Assembly: GCF_026183735.1 (NCBI RefSeq)
Contig: NZ_JAPFRE010000045.1
Span: 186,001-250,000 of the forward strand
Source: Alteromonas sp. ASW11-130
Lineage (GTDB): Bacteria > Pseudomonadota > Gammaproteobacteria > Enterobacterales > Alteromonadaceae
Length of the DNA: 64,000 nt
Direction: 5' to 3'
Positions within the stretch are counted from its first letter, which is position 1. Every line of letters starts with the position of its first letter. A program made the position numbers and the translations under genes. Of the stretch, positions 19,332-29,169 are shown one piece after another. The notes under the pieces were generated by a model, which was given only the letters and a program-made list of their open reading frames with translations, had not been told where the DNA came from and searched no databases.

Positions 19332-21916
19332 TTAATATGCGCAGATTGATAAATGGCATTACTCATCAGCTTGTTGGTGCCGTACCAATACCCTCTAAAG
19401 TGGATATTGTCGGTAAAGGCAATTACCGCTCCTTCACCTAACGGCTGACTGATAACCGCCGTGGTGGCGGCAACCATTTTCACCAATTCTGGTGCAGTGT
19501 AGCCTGCTAGCAACGGTTCCTGATTATAGCGAGCGATGGTCGTAAAGGGCGAGTTATCACTCTTCACTATTAAGTTACTGGATTTAAACACCGGTATCGT
19601 TAGACGTTCATAACCATAAAAAACAGGGTGTGACGAATCGATTACCATCTCGTAAGTCGCCCCCGCTATGAGTTTTTTGGCTTCCAGTGCTTCTTTATCG
19701 GCATAGCGCAAACCCTCTGTGGAAAAGGCTTCGTCAATGGCAGCGTCTTCTTCAATTTCAACATTAAGCCAACCGTTAGACTCAAAATATTTAAGCGCCG
19801 ACTGCTGACCAATCAACACGCCGCCTTCTTGGATCCAACCACTTAATTTTGCAGCAAACAGTTCATCTAATGGCCCATAGTCTCCGCTAACGAACACCAC
19901 GTGAGTATAGTCCTGTAACGGCACTTCTTTCAGGCGGCTAAGTTCTACAATACTGACGGGTAATCCAACTTTGGTATCAAGATAGTGCCACACTTCACCT
20001 ACATCGTATTCGGTGGACTCTTTGCCGCCAACTAACAGTAATTTAACCGGCTCAATCGGTACCATACGGCTACTGCCTAAATCGATACCGTGACTGGTTA
20101 ACCCTGTGGCTATTGAATGGACAGGCACCCCAGATTGTTGGCTTAATTCTTTTACTATTGAAAAAACATCTTTGTCCTGTAACGCCATCGGGATAAGAAT
20201 AGTGCCACGGGAAAATTTATAGTTCTCATTGTTGGTAAGGGTAGCGGTAAACGTATCCCCTGCAGAGCGCACCTTTACGTCTTTTTCTAGCAATGCTTGC
20301 AATAGTGCTGGCGCGTAATAGTGATGCCACTCGAATGCATAAGCGTAAGATTTCGCATCAATCGTTTCTACATCTGATCGCGCTAACGTAAACGATTCTG
20401 AGGCTTTGACCCGTCTCCGGTTACGATGGCTAACCACATCAAACTCAACATTGAAGGCATAGGGTAGGTTCCAGCTTGATACATCATAGAACGTATTGTC
20501 AGTAAAGGATGTTCTGGTTGAAAATAACGATTTCACCAGGCGGTATTGGGGCTGGTTTAACGGAATAAATAAGGTAGCCCCCGGCTCATAGCGACGTTTG
20601 TCTACTTCCAGTGCTTTGGTCACACCATGATACTGTATCTGATGTTGATCAAGTAGATTAATCATAGCCTGTGCCCGTTGCTTGTCCTGCGGGATTCGCA
20701 TTACATGACCAAAGGCGTGATCCTCATCAATTAGCTTTTGTGTGTTCTTGGCAAAGTTAGATTGGTAGTTCAGTAATGCAGCTTTATTGGCCAGCGCCCC
20801 TGCAAACGTACTTAAACTGGTGGTGACTTGATTTTGAATCGTATCGGCAAATTTTACCTCACCATTTATGGATGTCTGAAGGTGACCCCGACTGCTTGCC
20901 TGCTCAAATAGGATCCCAATACTGCCGTGGGCGTCGGGATAGGTTGATCCTTTGCCATAATAAAAGTCATCAAAAGCTTCCTGGGAAAAATATAATACTT
21001 TTTTGTCGTCAAAGGCTTTGGCATGAAACTTCGCCAATGCTTCGGTCAGCGTGACATTAGCATCAGGCGTCCAAGGATTCTTACGAGAGGCTACACCCGG
21101 TTGGAAAAAGTACGTACTGTCAGTGTCCATTTCATGAAAATCGGTAAGCACATGGGGCCGCCATTTATGAAATTGACGAATACGAGCCTGTGATTCTGGA
21201 TGAGTGAGTAGCAACCAGTCGCGGTTTAAATCGAACCAATAATGATTAGTGCGTCCCGAAGGCCAACCTTCCTGATGTTCACGGTGTTCGCGATCAGCAT
21301 TGAGTTGTTTACCTTTGTGCATATTAGCCCAGTGAGCGAAACGGGATAACCCATCCGGGTTTAGCGAAGGGTCGAGTAACACAACCGCATTACTGAGGAG
21401 CTTTTCGATGTCATTTCCTTGTGCCGCAGCGAGATAATAAGCGACGACCATGGCAGCATTACTACCGGACGGTTCATTACCATGAATGCTGTACCCCATA
21501 TATAAAAAGAGGGGGGCCTCTTTGCCTACATTTTGCTTGCTGTCGAGGGCAGCGATATGTTGATTGCGCAGGGAGTCGATTTTGCTTTGATTATCTTTGC
21601 TGGTAGCGGTAACTAACACTAGCGGTCTATTTTCATGGGTATAACCCGTCACTTCAATTGACAGACGATCAGACGCCTTTGCCAGTGTCTGCATATAACC
21701 GACCAATTGATCGTGCCGAACATGCCACTCTCCGACTTTATTGCCTAGATAAGCTTCTGGAGTTGGAATGGCGGGATTAAACGTAACATTTTTGGGTAGA
21801 TAATCCTTTGCTGCTCTTCCACCTTCATCCATGTGAGGAAATTGAGCTAATGACTGAGTCGCGCATGTTAATAGCGCTAAACCAACCAACGATATCAATA
21901 TTCTCAGCTTATTCAT
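19328..21916 (-). CDS. Secreted M14-family zinc carboxypeptidase
   Basis: The 862-residue protein has a signal peptide (about 1-24). A peptidase M14 domain follows, with the zinc-binding His-x-x-Glu in MGYSIHGNEPSGSN, a downstream histidine in LTDFHEMDTDSTYFF, a WFDLNRDWLLLTHPES segment and the likely catalytic glutamate in ILFEQASSRG. A long C-terminal region (about 450-862) contains a GATase-like stretch (LLVGGKESTEYDVGEVWHYL). Large M14 proteins of this plan are common in marine gammaproteobacteria and probably degrade extracellular peptides. It is inserted between comF and nfuA, which are usually close together. Confidence 0.87.
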   Translation of the reverse strand: MNKLRILISLVGLALLTCATQSLAQFPHMDEGGRAAKDYLPKNVTFNPAIPTPEAYLGNKVGEWHVRHDQLVGYMQTLAKASDRLSIEVTGYTHENRPLVLVTATSKDNQSKIDSLRNQHIAALDSKQNVGKEAPLFLYMGYSIHGNEPSGSNAAMVVAYYLAAAQGNDIEKLLSNAVVLLDPSLNPDGLSRFAHWANMHKGKQLNADREHREHQEGWPSGRTNHYWFDLNRDWLLLTHPESQARIRQFHKWRPHVLTDFHEMDTDSTYFFQPGVASRKNPWTPDANVTLTEALAKFHAKAFDDKKVLYFSQEAFDDFYYGKGSTYPDAHGSIGILFEQASSRGHLQTSINGEVKFADTIQNQVTTSLSTFAGALANKAALLNYQSNFAKNTQKLIDEDHAFGHVMRIPQDKQRAQAMINLLDQHQIQYHGVTKALEVDKRRYEPGATLFIPLNQPQYRLVKSLFSTRTSFTDNTFYDVSSWNLPYAFNVEFDVVSHRNRRRVKASESFTLARSDVETIDAKSYAYAFEWHHYYAPALLQALLEKDVKVRSAGDTFTATLTNNENYKFSRGTILIPMALQDKDVFSIVKELSQQSGVPVHSIATGLTSHGIDLGSSRMVPIEPVKLLLVGGKESTEYDVGEVWHYLDTKVGLPVSIVELSRLKEVPLQDYTHVVFVSGDYGPLDELFAAKLSGWIQEGGVLIGQQSALKYFESNGWLNVEIEEDAAIDEAFSTEGLRYADKEALEAKKLIAGATYEMVIDSSHPVFYGYERLTIPVFKSSNLIVKSDNSPFTTIARYNQEPLLAGYTAPELVKMVAATTAVISQPLGEGAVIAFTDNIHFRGYWYGTNKLMSNAIYQSAHIN

Positions 21917-21963
21917 TGCAAAACCTTTTTCTTGTCTGCTGTATCAGAACAAATTTCTATACA

Positions 21964-21988
21964 ATACTTGACTGTTTTAGTCAGGTAA
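21964..21988 (+). promoter_or_regulatory. IscR type 1 binding-site match upstream of nfuA
   Basis: The 25-base sequence has the two halves CTTGACT and AGTCAGG around a T-rich spacer. It fits the published E. coli IscR type 1 consensus at 24 of 25 positions by eye; only the last base differs. It lies 46 bases before the nfuA start and overlaps a TTGACT -35-like element. Iron-sulfur dependent control of nfuA by IscR is the natural inference. Confidence 0.7.
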
Positions 21989-22033
21989 ATTTGTTATCAT
22001 AGTCTCAACATTAATTCGAGACAGGATTTGTTA

Positions 22034-22612
22034 ATGATCACTATATCAGAAGAAGCACAAGCGCACTTTGCTAAATTGTTGGAAAAACAAGAAGCTGGGA
22101 CCAATATTCGCGTATTTGTGGTGAACCCTGGTACATCATCAGCAGAGTGTGGTGTCTCCTATTGTCCCCCGGACGCAGTAGAAGACTCCGATATACGCCT
22201 GCCGTTTAACGGTTTTGATGCCGTGGTAGATGAAGAAAGCGCACCCTATTTAGACGACGCTGAAATAGATTACGTCACTGATCAAATGGGGTCACAGCTT
22301 ACGCTTAAAGCACCTAACGCAAAAGCGCGCAAAGTAGCCGATGACGCGCCGCTGGTTGAACGCGTCAATTACATGATTGAGTCAGAAGTGAACCCTCAGC
22401 TAGCCAGTCACGGCGGTAAAGTGGTACTGACTGAAATTACTGAAGATGGTTTTGCGGTACTTCAATTCGGTGGCGGCTGTAATGGGTGTGCCATGGTAGA
22501 CGTGACGTTAAAAGAAGGCATCGAAAAACAGATGCTGGAGGAGTTTGCTGGTGAACTCAAAGGCGTTCGAGACGCTACTGAACACCAGGCTGGCGAACAC
22601 TCCTACTACTAA
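22034..22612 (+). CDS. nfuA: Fe-S biogenesis protein NfuA
   Basis: The 192-residue protein has a degenerate A-type N-terminal domain and a C-terminal Nfu domain with [15 protein letters not shown], where Cys149 and Cys152 bind the 4Fe-4S cluster that is passed to client enzymes. The ATG at 22034 is preferred over a TTG two codons earlier because ACAGGA lies at the right distance and the cysteine numbering then equals that of E. coli NfuA. The upstream IscR-like site ties its expression to Fe-S status. Confidence 0.95.
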   Translation: MITISEEAQAHFAKLLEKQEAGTNIRVFVVNPGTSSAECGVSYCPPDAVEDSDIRLPFNGFDAVVDEESAPYLDDAEIDYVTDQMGSQLTLKAPNAKARKVADDAPLVERVNYMIESEVNPQLASHGGKVVLTEITEDGFAVLQFGGGCNGCAMVDVTLKEGIEKQMLEEFAGELKGVRDATEHQAGEHSYY

Positions 22613-22613
22613 G

Positions 22614-22865
22614 ATGGATGGCGACACTCGCTTCTTTGGCCTAAGCAAAAGCTGGCACCGTTTCAAATGGGGGCTGCTGGTTTTTGCGCTAGGCGCTAGT
22701 GGCATGCTTTTTACCGACGAACAAAGCATTGTTACCTTATGGGTGAGTGTCGCAATTATGCTGCTTGGCTTTGCCTTAGCCATGAGCGGCTACCTGGGTA
22801 TCTTTCTGAATCGCTTTAATCGCTTGCGCGAGACCCGTTCTCGTTCTAATCCATTTGATAAATAG
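22614..22865 (+). CDS. Small two-helix membrane protein
   Basis: The 83-residue product starts one base after the nfuA stop codon, so it is probably read from the same transcript. It has two membrane segments (about 18-34 and 41-64), with basic residues on both sides and a polar NRFNRLRETRSRSNPFDK tail. I do not recognise the family. An upstream in-frame TTG inside nfuA is unlikely to be the start. Link to Fe-S metabolism is only by position. Confidence 0.6.
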   Translation: MDGDTRFFGLSKSWHRFKWGLLVFALGASGMLFTDEQSIVTLWVSVAIMLLGFALAMSGYLGIFLNRFNRLRETRSRSNPFDK

Positions 22866-23317
22866 CTAATTCCCATCCACAACAATCTATGAGCACTCAG
22901 CGTGCAAGTTTTTCCCTTTCGTTCATTAAGATGAGAAAGGTGTAGCGAGGCTAGCCCTAGCAAAACGGGTTAATATGTACTCTGCATGTCTTACCCCTAC
23001 GCCGGAGACAACGCATAAGTTATAAACTTTCTGTTCCCTTCTTTCAATAAGTGCGCCTTTCTAATACTTCGCCACGATTACACGACATGATCTCACGACA
23101 TATTTAACCCGACCATATGCAGTTTCTGTCAATAGCGCCATACTTCGCCCTGACGAGGGCTGATATGAAAAAACTGATAATGAAAACCAGTGTAGATCGA
23201 AGCGCTAAACATAAGGGGTCGATAGGTGGCTGCTTCATAAAAGGTTGACTATAATTAAGTACATTCACCTATCGTGGACATTCTTATGTTCCAACGCAAA
23301 ACTGGCAGGAGATTGTA
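22866..23317. other. Intergenic region before mipA-like gene
   Basis: About 450 bases. It contains an 8-bp direct repeat CACGACAT at 23081-23088 and 23094-23101, and a TTGACT element at 23245-23250 that could serve the downstream gene. A 27-codon frame near 23165 has no clear ribosome binding site. No gene seen. Confidence 0.4.
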
Positions 23318-24148
23318 ATGAAAAAGGTTGCAGGCTCCTTGCTGGTAATGGTTGTATGCGGTTCTTTCTTTCACCCAGTAATAGTTGCTCAAGAACAAAA
23401 AACAGCTATGGTCCCCTTGCCTTCGGTGGATGACTTCACAAACGGTAATAACGGTTGGAGCGCTGGGCTTGGTCTGGGTATTGAATACGAATCTGCCTAC
23501 GAAGGCTCGGACGAATTCGGCTTCGAAGTCGATCCTGCGGGTGCAGTTCAATGGCGCAGTGGCGATAATATTTTTTACTGGGCAGGTGAAGCGCTGGGTT
23601 GGCGGGGTCTACGTTACGATATGTGGCTACTTGAAGCGGCGGTGGTTTTCGAAGAAGGCCGAGAAGAAAGTGATTCCGATGACGGTCATTTGGACGGTCT
23701 GGGTGATGGGGATGAGGGCCTCGAGGTCCTGTTGCAAGCCCGTCATGCTTTCGATTCCGACTGGCGTTATTGGCTAGATAGCCGGCTGCTAATAGGTGAC
23801 AACGGCACACTCGGTCTTTTAGGGGCTGGCTACCGTTTCGGCGACCAAAACGATGGAACCGGTTCTTCAATTGCTGTCGCTGTGGTTTTTCATGATAGCG
23901 ATTACGCCAATAAGGATTTTGGCATAAACGCCGAGCAGTCTGCTGCATCAGGATTAAATGAGACCTATCTTAGCGGAGGATTCCGCTCAATCGGCTTCCA
24001 CTATAATTATCGTACTTATATCAATCAAAATTGGCAGCTTTTCGGTGAGATAGTCTATGAACGCTATGGTAGTGATATTGAAGATAGTCCTATTGCGCGC
24101 AATAATTATGAAGCCGAAGCAGGGTTAGGCGTCATTTACGTATTCTAG
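23318..24148 (+). CDS. MipA/OmpV family outer membrane protein
   Basis: The 276-residue product has a signal peptide (about 1-24, ending VIVAQE). Alternating hydrophobic strands follow, with GLGLGIEYESAYEGSDEFGFEVDP near the start and a C-terminal strand ending in GLGVIYVF, the aromatic terminus typical of outer-membrane barrels. The MipA/OmpV family includes scaffolds for peptidoglycan synthesis and putative porins. The start has a GGCAGGAG sequence before the ATG. It stands alone. Its specific role is not clear. Confidence 0.85.
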   Translation: MKKVAGSLLVMVVCGSFFHPVIVAQEQKTAMVPLPSVDDFTNGNNGWSAGLGLGIEYESAYEGSDEFGFEVDPAGAVQWRSGDNIFYWAGEALGWRGLRYDMWLLEAAVVFEEGREESDSDDGHLDGLGDGDEGLEVLLQARHAFDSDWRYWLDSRLLIGDNGTLGLLGAGYRFGDQNDGTGSSIAVAVVFHDSDYANKDFGINAEQSAASGLNETYLSGGFRSIGFHYNYRTYINQNWQLFGEIVYERYGSDIEDSPIARNNYEAEAGLGVIYVF

Positions 24149-24606
24149 ACCCCTACGCCCCTGTTAATCGCGACGCGTTAGCGTTCTATCATAGCTATTA
24201 TTGGGTGGACTTTAGGTTTAGGTTGTATTACTAGATAGAGATAGAAACGTTCATTTTTTATTAACTTAACCTCCTTGCTGTGATCGGATTGATAAAAGTT
24301 GCTTACCACTTCATTGGCGAAAATTAAGACAACATACTATTGGGATATTTCTTAACATCATCACTTTTAATCATTTTGGCGACGTTAATGGATAGAAAAT
24401 TTAAACTAGTGAGTATGATATTTAAAAAAGAATTAAATTTCTCTTCGAGCGCTACGAGCGCTTTGTTCTACTAGCCGACGCGTTAATAGTTATTAAACGT
24501 AGAAGATGCTTGCGTAGGCTCAGCTGAGACGAAAGCCGGGCGTAAAATTGAGGTACACTAATGCTTAAATCTCTCTATGTTTAAGCAAAGTTAATAGCTA
24601 CGTCTT
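24149..24606. other. Intergenic region between convergent genes
   Basis: About 460 bases with no recognisable gene. It holds two weak hairpins: AGCGCT repeats at 24448-24462, and TGCTTAAA paired with TTTAAGCA at 24562-24587 just after the MATE stop codon. Neither has a clear T-run. Confidence 0.4.
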
Positions 24607-25917
24607 CTACTTGCGATGGCTTAACCAAACAAAATACCCGCCCAATGTCACGCCACGAGTAAATAGAAACGCCAACAATGCGTACCATAACGCTTCATTG
24701 CCAAAATCTCTGAACACATACCAGGTTGGGAAATATATTAATGCACTTAGTATCATGGTGTTACGCATGGCCTTGGCGCGCGTTAAACCAACAAAGACCC
24801 CATCGAATAAGAAACACCAATGCCCAACGAGGGGCAACCCTATCATTAGGGGTAAATAGGCCATTGCCGTATTTTGTAACTCAGCTATATCGGTAAGTTG
24901 CTTAATGATCACGTCGCCTGCCAGATAGAAGCCGCATGCGTATAGCAAGGCGAATAAACTAGACCAAAACAGTCCTCTTAATGAAGTTCGCCATACCTTA
25001 TGGTGTTTTTTTGAGCCTGCCGCTTCTCCTACCAGCGCTTCAACGGCGTATGCGACACCATCTAACCCTAACGCAATCAGTACAAAGAATTGCATCAATA
25101 TGGCGTTTACCGCCGCCGCCGTTTGTCCATAGCGCGCGCCCTGAAATGTTAGAAACGCCAGGCACAATTGCAGCATCAGATTTCTTAGTAATATATTGCT
25201 GTTTAAGGAAAGGATGGCTTTACGCGCCGTTCTACTAAACCAGGCTTTTTGTGGCGCGACGTTTTTACAGATGGGAAACGCGATAATCAATGCCATCGCC
25301 ACCATGGTGTACTCTGCAATCACGCTGGCTAGCGCTACCCCAGCTACTGACCAGCTAAACCCTAATACGAAAAGCAAATCTAAACCTACGTTTAGCATGT
25401 TGCCCACAATTTGAATGGTCATTACCGCTTTGGTTCGCTGCTGTCCAACCAACCAGCCGATCATCACCATGTTCAGCAACGCTGCTGGCGCGCCCCACAC
25501 TCTGACCGAAAAATAGGCGTCAGTATGCACGGCTACCTGCGCATTGGGATCCGCTAAAAGAAGACCTATATGCAAAATGGGAGCTTGTAGTATAAACAGC
25601 ATAACGCCAAGCGCGATGGCCACTACCCCGCCTTGCCACAATACCTTAGTAGCTTGTACTACTGCCCTTTGGGTTTGTCCTTTCGCTTGCGCACTCAACC
25701 CCGTTGTAGACATGCGTAAAAAACCACAAACCCAGTATATCTGAGTAAGAATAAGCGCACCGATAGATGCCCCTGCCAACATTGCGGATGAATCCATATG
25801 TCCCATTACAGCCGTATCCACCAAACCAAGTAGTGGTGTAGTAATGTTGGCCAAGATCATAGGAAATGCTAGCTGCAAAAGCTGCACATGTGGTTTAACA
25901 TAGGCTGGCATATTCAA
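24607..25917 (-). CDS. MATE family efflux transporter (DinF-like)
   Basis: The 436-residue protein has twelve predicted membrane segments in two repeats and MATE-type motifs (ANITTPLLGLVDTAVMGHMDSSAMLAG, LLNMVMIGWLVGQQ, LDGVAYAVEALVGEAAG). The sequence resembles the DinF branch. MATE pumps use Na+ or H+ gradients to export cationic drugs or other organic molecules. In E. coli dinF follows lexA, but here lexA is about 11 kb away and no LexA box precedes this gene. It is divergent from the polysaccharide deacetylase with a 31-base gap. Confidence 0.88.
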   Translation of the reverse strand: MNMPAYVKPHVQLLQLAFPMILANITTPLLGLVDTAVMGHMDSSAMLAGASIGALILTQIYWVCGFLRMSTTGLSAQAKGQTQRAVVQATKVLWQGGVVAIALGVMLFILQAPILHIGLLLADPNAQVAVHTDAYFSVRVWGAPAALLNMVMIGWLVGQQRTKAVMTIQIVGNMLNVGLDLLFVLGFSWSVAGVALASVIAEYTMVAMALIIAFPICKNVAPQKAWFSRTARKAILSLNSNILLRNLMLQLCLAFLTFQGARYGQTAAAVNAILMQFFVLIALGLDGVAYAVEALVGEAAGSKKHHKVWRTSLRGLFWSSLFALLYACGFYLAGDVIIKQLTDIAELQNTAMAYLPLMIGLPLVGHWCFLFDGVFVGLTRAKAMRNTMILSALIYFPTWYVFRDFGNEALWYALLAFLFTRGVTLGGYFVWLSHRK

Positions 25918-25948
25918 AACGTAAGCAATTTATAAATAAGGAGAAAGC

Positions 25949-27025
25949 GTGCAGTGTATCACGACGAGGTTTAGGCTCGGCAACTTCCTTGTTTTCATTA
26001 TAGGTTTTGTGTGCTTAACATCTATTGCTCAGGCAGATTCCGACAATGCGGTCATTCTGCTTTACCACCACGTGTCAAATGATACGCCCAAAAGCACCAG
26101 TATCAGCCCCAAGCTGTTCGCAGAGCATATGGCCTATTTAGATAAACATCATCATGTAATGGCACTACCAGACGCCATCGAAAAACTAAAAGCCAAAGAA
26201 AAACTGCCGGACAAGTCGGTTGTAATTACGTTCGACGATGGCTATGCAAATATTTTCGATAACGCGCATCCCATTCTAAAACGATATAATTTCCCCTATA
26301 CCATTTTCATTAATCCAGACGTAATTGACGCGCAACGCAATCAGCTAGACTGGGAACAAATTCATACCATGCAAGAAGAAGGGGCCACTTTCGCTAATCA
26401 CACTCTTGATCATGTGCACTTACTTAATCGCAACAATGGTGAAGACAATGCACTTTGGTTAGAAAGAGTTTGGCGCAATATTGAGCAGGCTGAAGCGGTG
26501 ATTGAAGAGAAGACCGGTGAATCGCTTAAGTACTTAGCATATCCATTTGGTGAATATAATAAGGCGTTAGCAAAACGATTAGCTGACGAAGGTTATGTCG
26601 GTTTAGCGCAATACTCTGGCGCAATTAGCAGTAACAGTGACTTCACAGCATTGCCGCGGTTTCCCGCAGCGGGAAATTACGCTAAATTAGCGACACTGAA
26701 GACTAAATTAAATAGTTTGGCGATGCCTGTTTCATCCAGCTCAATTAGCGACCCCGAAATTCAGGGCGGCCAACTTGACGATACAGTTATGGTAACCATT
26801 AGGGGTGAGGATGTTACGCTGAACCAATTAAACTGTTTTTATCAAGGTCAAAAAATTGCGCACCAAGTGAATAAGCAAACATTTGAATACCAATTAGATT
26901 CACCCCTTCCAGTGGGTCGTTCAAGAGTAAACTGTACTGCACCATCTAAACAGTTTAAAGGACGTTACTATTGGTATTCTCAACCCTTTTTTGTTGCCAA
27001 TGATAAAGGGCGTTACCCTGATTAG
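25949..27025 (+). CDS. Secreted polysaccharide deacetylase
   Basis: The 358-residue protein has a signal peptide (about 1-29) and a NodB-type deacetylase domain. The catalytic Asp pair is in VITFDDGYAN (Asp96-Asp97), and the H-x3-H metal motif is at His151 and His155 in NHTLDH. AYPFGEYN is motif 3. The last about 100 residues look like a separate beta domain. It probably removes acetyl groups from a periplasmic or exported glycan. It starts with GTG behind a strong AAGGAG. Its stop overlaps the convergent acetyltransferase gene by four bases. Confidence 0.88.
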   Translation: MQCITTRFRLGNFLVFIIGFVCLTSIAQADSDNAVILLYHHVSNDTPKSTSISPKLFAEHMAYLDKHHHVMALPDAIEKLKAKEKLPDKSVVITFDDGYANIFDNAHPILKRYNFPYTIFINPDVIDAQRNQLDWEQIHTMQEEGATFANHTLDHVHLLNRNNGEDNALWLERVWRNIEQAEAVIEEKTGESLKYLAYPFGEYNKALAKRLADEGYVGLAQYSGAISSNSDFTALPRFPAAGNYAKLATLKTKLNSLAMPVSSSSISDPEIQGGQLDDTVMVTIRGEDVTLNQLNCFYQGQKIAHQVNKQTFEYQLDSPLPVGRSRVNCTAPSKQFKGRYYWYSQPFFVANDKGRYPD

Positions 27026-27609
27026 AGCGTTTTATACATATGTAAGAACGGCGGTTCGACGCTCTTTTCTTTAAAGCCTTGTCTGATATAAAACGCAATA
27101 GCGGCCTCGTTGTGCGTTTCTACGTCCAAAATGAGAGTGTGTTTTGCCCGTTTAATCGCCTGTTTTTCCATTTCTTGCAGCAATGCGGTAGCCACACCAG
27201 CACGGCGATATTCGGGATGTACGGCCACATGCCCCACGCCGAGTTGATTTTTATCTGGAGACTGTAAAGACTCGGCAAACTGCTGGCTGCGAGCAATAAC
27301 ATTTAACGATTCTGTCACACCAAAATACTCGGTAATACATGCGAGCGTTTTATGATCAAAATCTTCTGGAAGTTCATCGTGCCAGCACGTAACTATCCCT
27401 ATGGGCTGGTTAGACTTACATGCCACCCAATGATTATCACTACCATACTGACCACCCTCTTTTAGCCAAGCTGAAACCAGAAAATCGCGTGCTCTGGCTT
27501 TATCGCCATTGCCAAAAATACTACATAAAAGATTCTCTCCTGCGTAGTACAGTAATTCGGTTGCCACGGTCACATCCGCAGGCGAAGCGTGGCGGATAGT
27601 AATATTCAC
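27022..27609 (-). CDS. GNAT family N-acetyltransferase
   Basis: The 195-residue protein has the GNAT fold with the acetyl-CoA loop VHPEYRRAGVATALLQEMEKQA and the final IAFYIRQGF segment. The N-terminal part (NITIRHASPADVTVATELLYYAGE) is typical of the family. The substrate is unknown. It starts four bases after the SCO1 stop codon, so it may be read with the cytochrome oxidase assembly genes, though a functional link is not evident. Confidence 0.85.
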   Translation of the reverse strand: MNITIRHASPADVTVATELLYYAGENLLCSIFGNGDKARARDFLVSAWLKEGGQYGSDNHWVACKSNQPIGIVTCWHDELPEDFDHKTLACITEYFGVTESLNVIARSQQFAESLQSPDKNQLGVGHVAVHPEYRRAGVATALLQEMEKQAIKRAKHTLILDVETHNEAAIAFYIRQGFKEKSVEPPFLHMYKTL

Positions 27610-27613
27610 CGAA

Positions 27614-28261
27614 TTAGCCTGCTGTAATTGCTGACATGTCTTGTAAGATTTGTTGGCCGTCAGTTATGGCAGGCATGCCTTGCTGGTGTACTGGTTTAAA
27701 TCGGCCGATCACTTGGGCCTGGGGGTTTACGACTATCACTGAAGCGCTGTGATCCACTAAATAGTTGGGATTTTCGGTACTTTCTGACAACGCATACATT
27801 AACCCCATGCTGCGCACGAAGGGGAACAGTTGATCGTGATTGCCGGTGGCGGCGATAAATTCTGCGTTAAAAAACTGAGTATATTCTTTAAGGCGCGTGG
27901 TAGTGTCGCGTTTGGGGTCGACAGAAACAAACACCACCTGAATGGGGTGCTCGCTTTCAATCTGCTTAAGCTCAGGGTAAATACGATTAAGCGAGGCCAG
28001 TGTTGTTGGACAAATATCCGGACAAAATGTATAGCCCAGAAAAAGCAGCGACCATTTTCCCTTCAACCTCTCTAAGTTAAAAGGCTCGCCGCGCTGATCG
28101 GTTAAATTAACCTTAGCAAGCGCGCGCGGCGCGGGATACGTGCTTAAATAGTCTGTTTCCGGCTTATCTTTAAATCCTGGGGGGGCGATATATATTGCAC
28201 CGATCACCCCACCTATCAAGGCTAAAAAAGCCACAATACCAACAATTGTATTTTGTTTCAT
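27614..28261 (-). CDS. SCO1/SenC copper chaperone
   Basis: The 215-residue protein has an N-terminal anchor (about 5-25) and a thioredoxin-like domain. The copper ligands Cys80 and Cys84 are in [10 protein letters not shown] and His171 is in [11 protein letters not shown] proteins insert copper into the CuA site of cytochrome oxidase subunit II or keep its cysteines reduced. It overlaps cyoE by four bases (ATGA) as the last of a run of overlapping oxidase assembly genes. Confidence 0.93.
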   Translation of the reverse strand: MKQNTIVGIVAFLALIGGVIGAIYIAPPGFKDKPETDYLSTYPAPRALAKVNLTDQRGEPFNLERLKGKWSLLFLGYTFCPDICPTTLASLNRIYPELKQIESEHPIQVVFVSVDPKRDTTTRLKEYTQFFNAEFIAATGNHDQLFPFVRSMGLMYALSESTENPNYLVDHSASVIVVNPQAQVIGRFKPVHQQGMPAITDGQQILQDMSAITAG

Positions 28262-29169
28262 AAGGTAACCGGTATGTAGTGGTCAACTAGCAGTACGATA
28301 AATAGCAGCATCAAATGTAATATCGAATATTTAAAGGTTTTCATGGCTACTTTTAGGTCAGTAGTACGTTTTAGTTTCCACGCATAGTAAACAAAGCCAG
28401 CGTTGAGTGCACTAGAACCCACCAGATAAATCAATGCTGTCATGCCGGTTAAATAAGGTAACAAGCAAACCAGACATAACAGTACGGTATAAAGTAAAAC
28501 CGAGGTTTTAGTAAATTTAAGGCCATGAGTAACGGGTAACATAGGTACTTTTGCGCGGGCATAATCCTTATGGCGATGAATGGCTAACGCCCAGAAATGC
28601 GGCGGGGTCCATGTGAAAATAATCAGCACAAGCAGCAAAGCATGAGCATGGATTTCTCCGGTTACGGCGGTCCAGCCTAACAGAGGGGGAGCTGCACCCG
28701 CCAGCCCACCAATCACAATATTTTGTGGGGTAGCACGCTTCAAAAACATGGTATATACCACAGCGTAACCAACCAAACTCGCTAAGGTGAGCAGCGCAGT
28801 CAGGCGATTGACATAAAGTTCTAATAAGACGTAACCCACTACCGCTAACAATGCGGCAAAAATAAGCGCATGCGTCACCGATACTTTGCCCTTGGCTACG
28901 GGGCGGTTGACCGTACGCGCCATTTTACTATCAATCTGATGGTCAACGACGTGATTTATTACCGCCGCAGAGGAAGACAACATTCCTATTCCTAACAAAC
29001 CTGCCACAAGCACTTGCCAACTGACCCAGTCAGGGGTGGCTAAACACATGCCGACTAATGCCGTCAGTAATAACAACATGACAACCTTAGGCTTGGTCAT
29101 TTCATAGTAGTCGTGCCAACTTGCCTGCTGTTGATTTACCGCTACTGCAACCGACGCTGGTTTATTCAT
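28258..29169 (-). CDS. cyoE: Protoheme IX farnesyltransferase (heme O synthase)
   Basis: The 303-residue protein is a UbiA-type prenyltransferase with multiple membrane helices. The Asp-rich motifs are [19 protein letters not shown] and the second set around [15 protein letters not shown]. It farnesylates heme B to heme O. It overlaps ctaA by eight bases, and ctaA converts heme O to heme A, so the two steps are coded together. Confidence 0.95.
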   Translation of the reverse strand: MNKPASVAVAVNQQQASWHDYYEMTKPKVVMLLLLTALVGMCLATPDWVSWQVLVAGLLGIGMLSSSAAVINHVVDHQIDSKMARTVNRPVAKGKVSVTHALIFAALLAVVGYVLLELYVNRLTALLTLASLVGYAVVYTMFLKRATPQNIVIGGLAGAAPPLLGWTAVTGEIHAHALLLVLIIFTWTPPHFWALAIHRHKDYARAKVPMLPVTHGLKFTKTSVLLYTVLLCLVCLLPYLTGMTALIYLVGSSALNAGFVYYAWKLKRTTDLKVAMKTFKYSILHLMLLFIVLLVDHYIPVTL

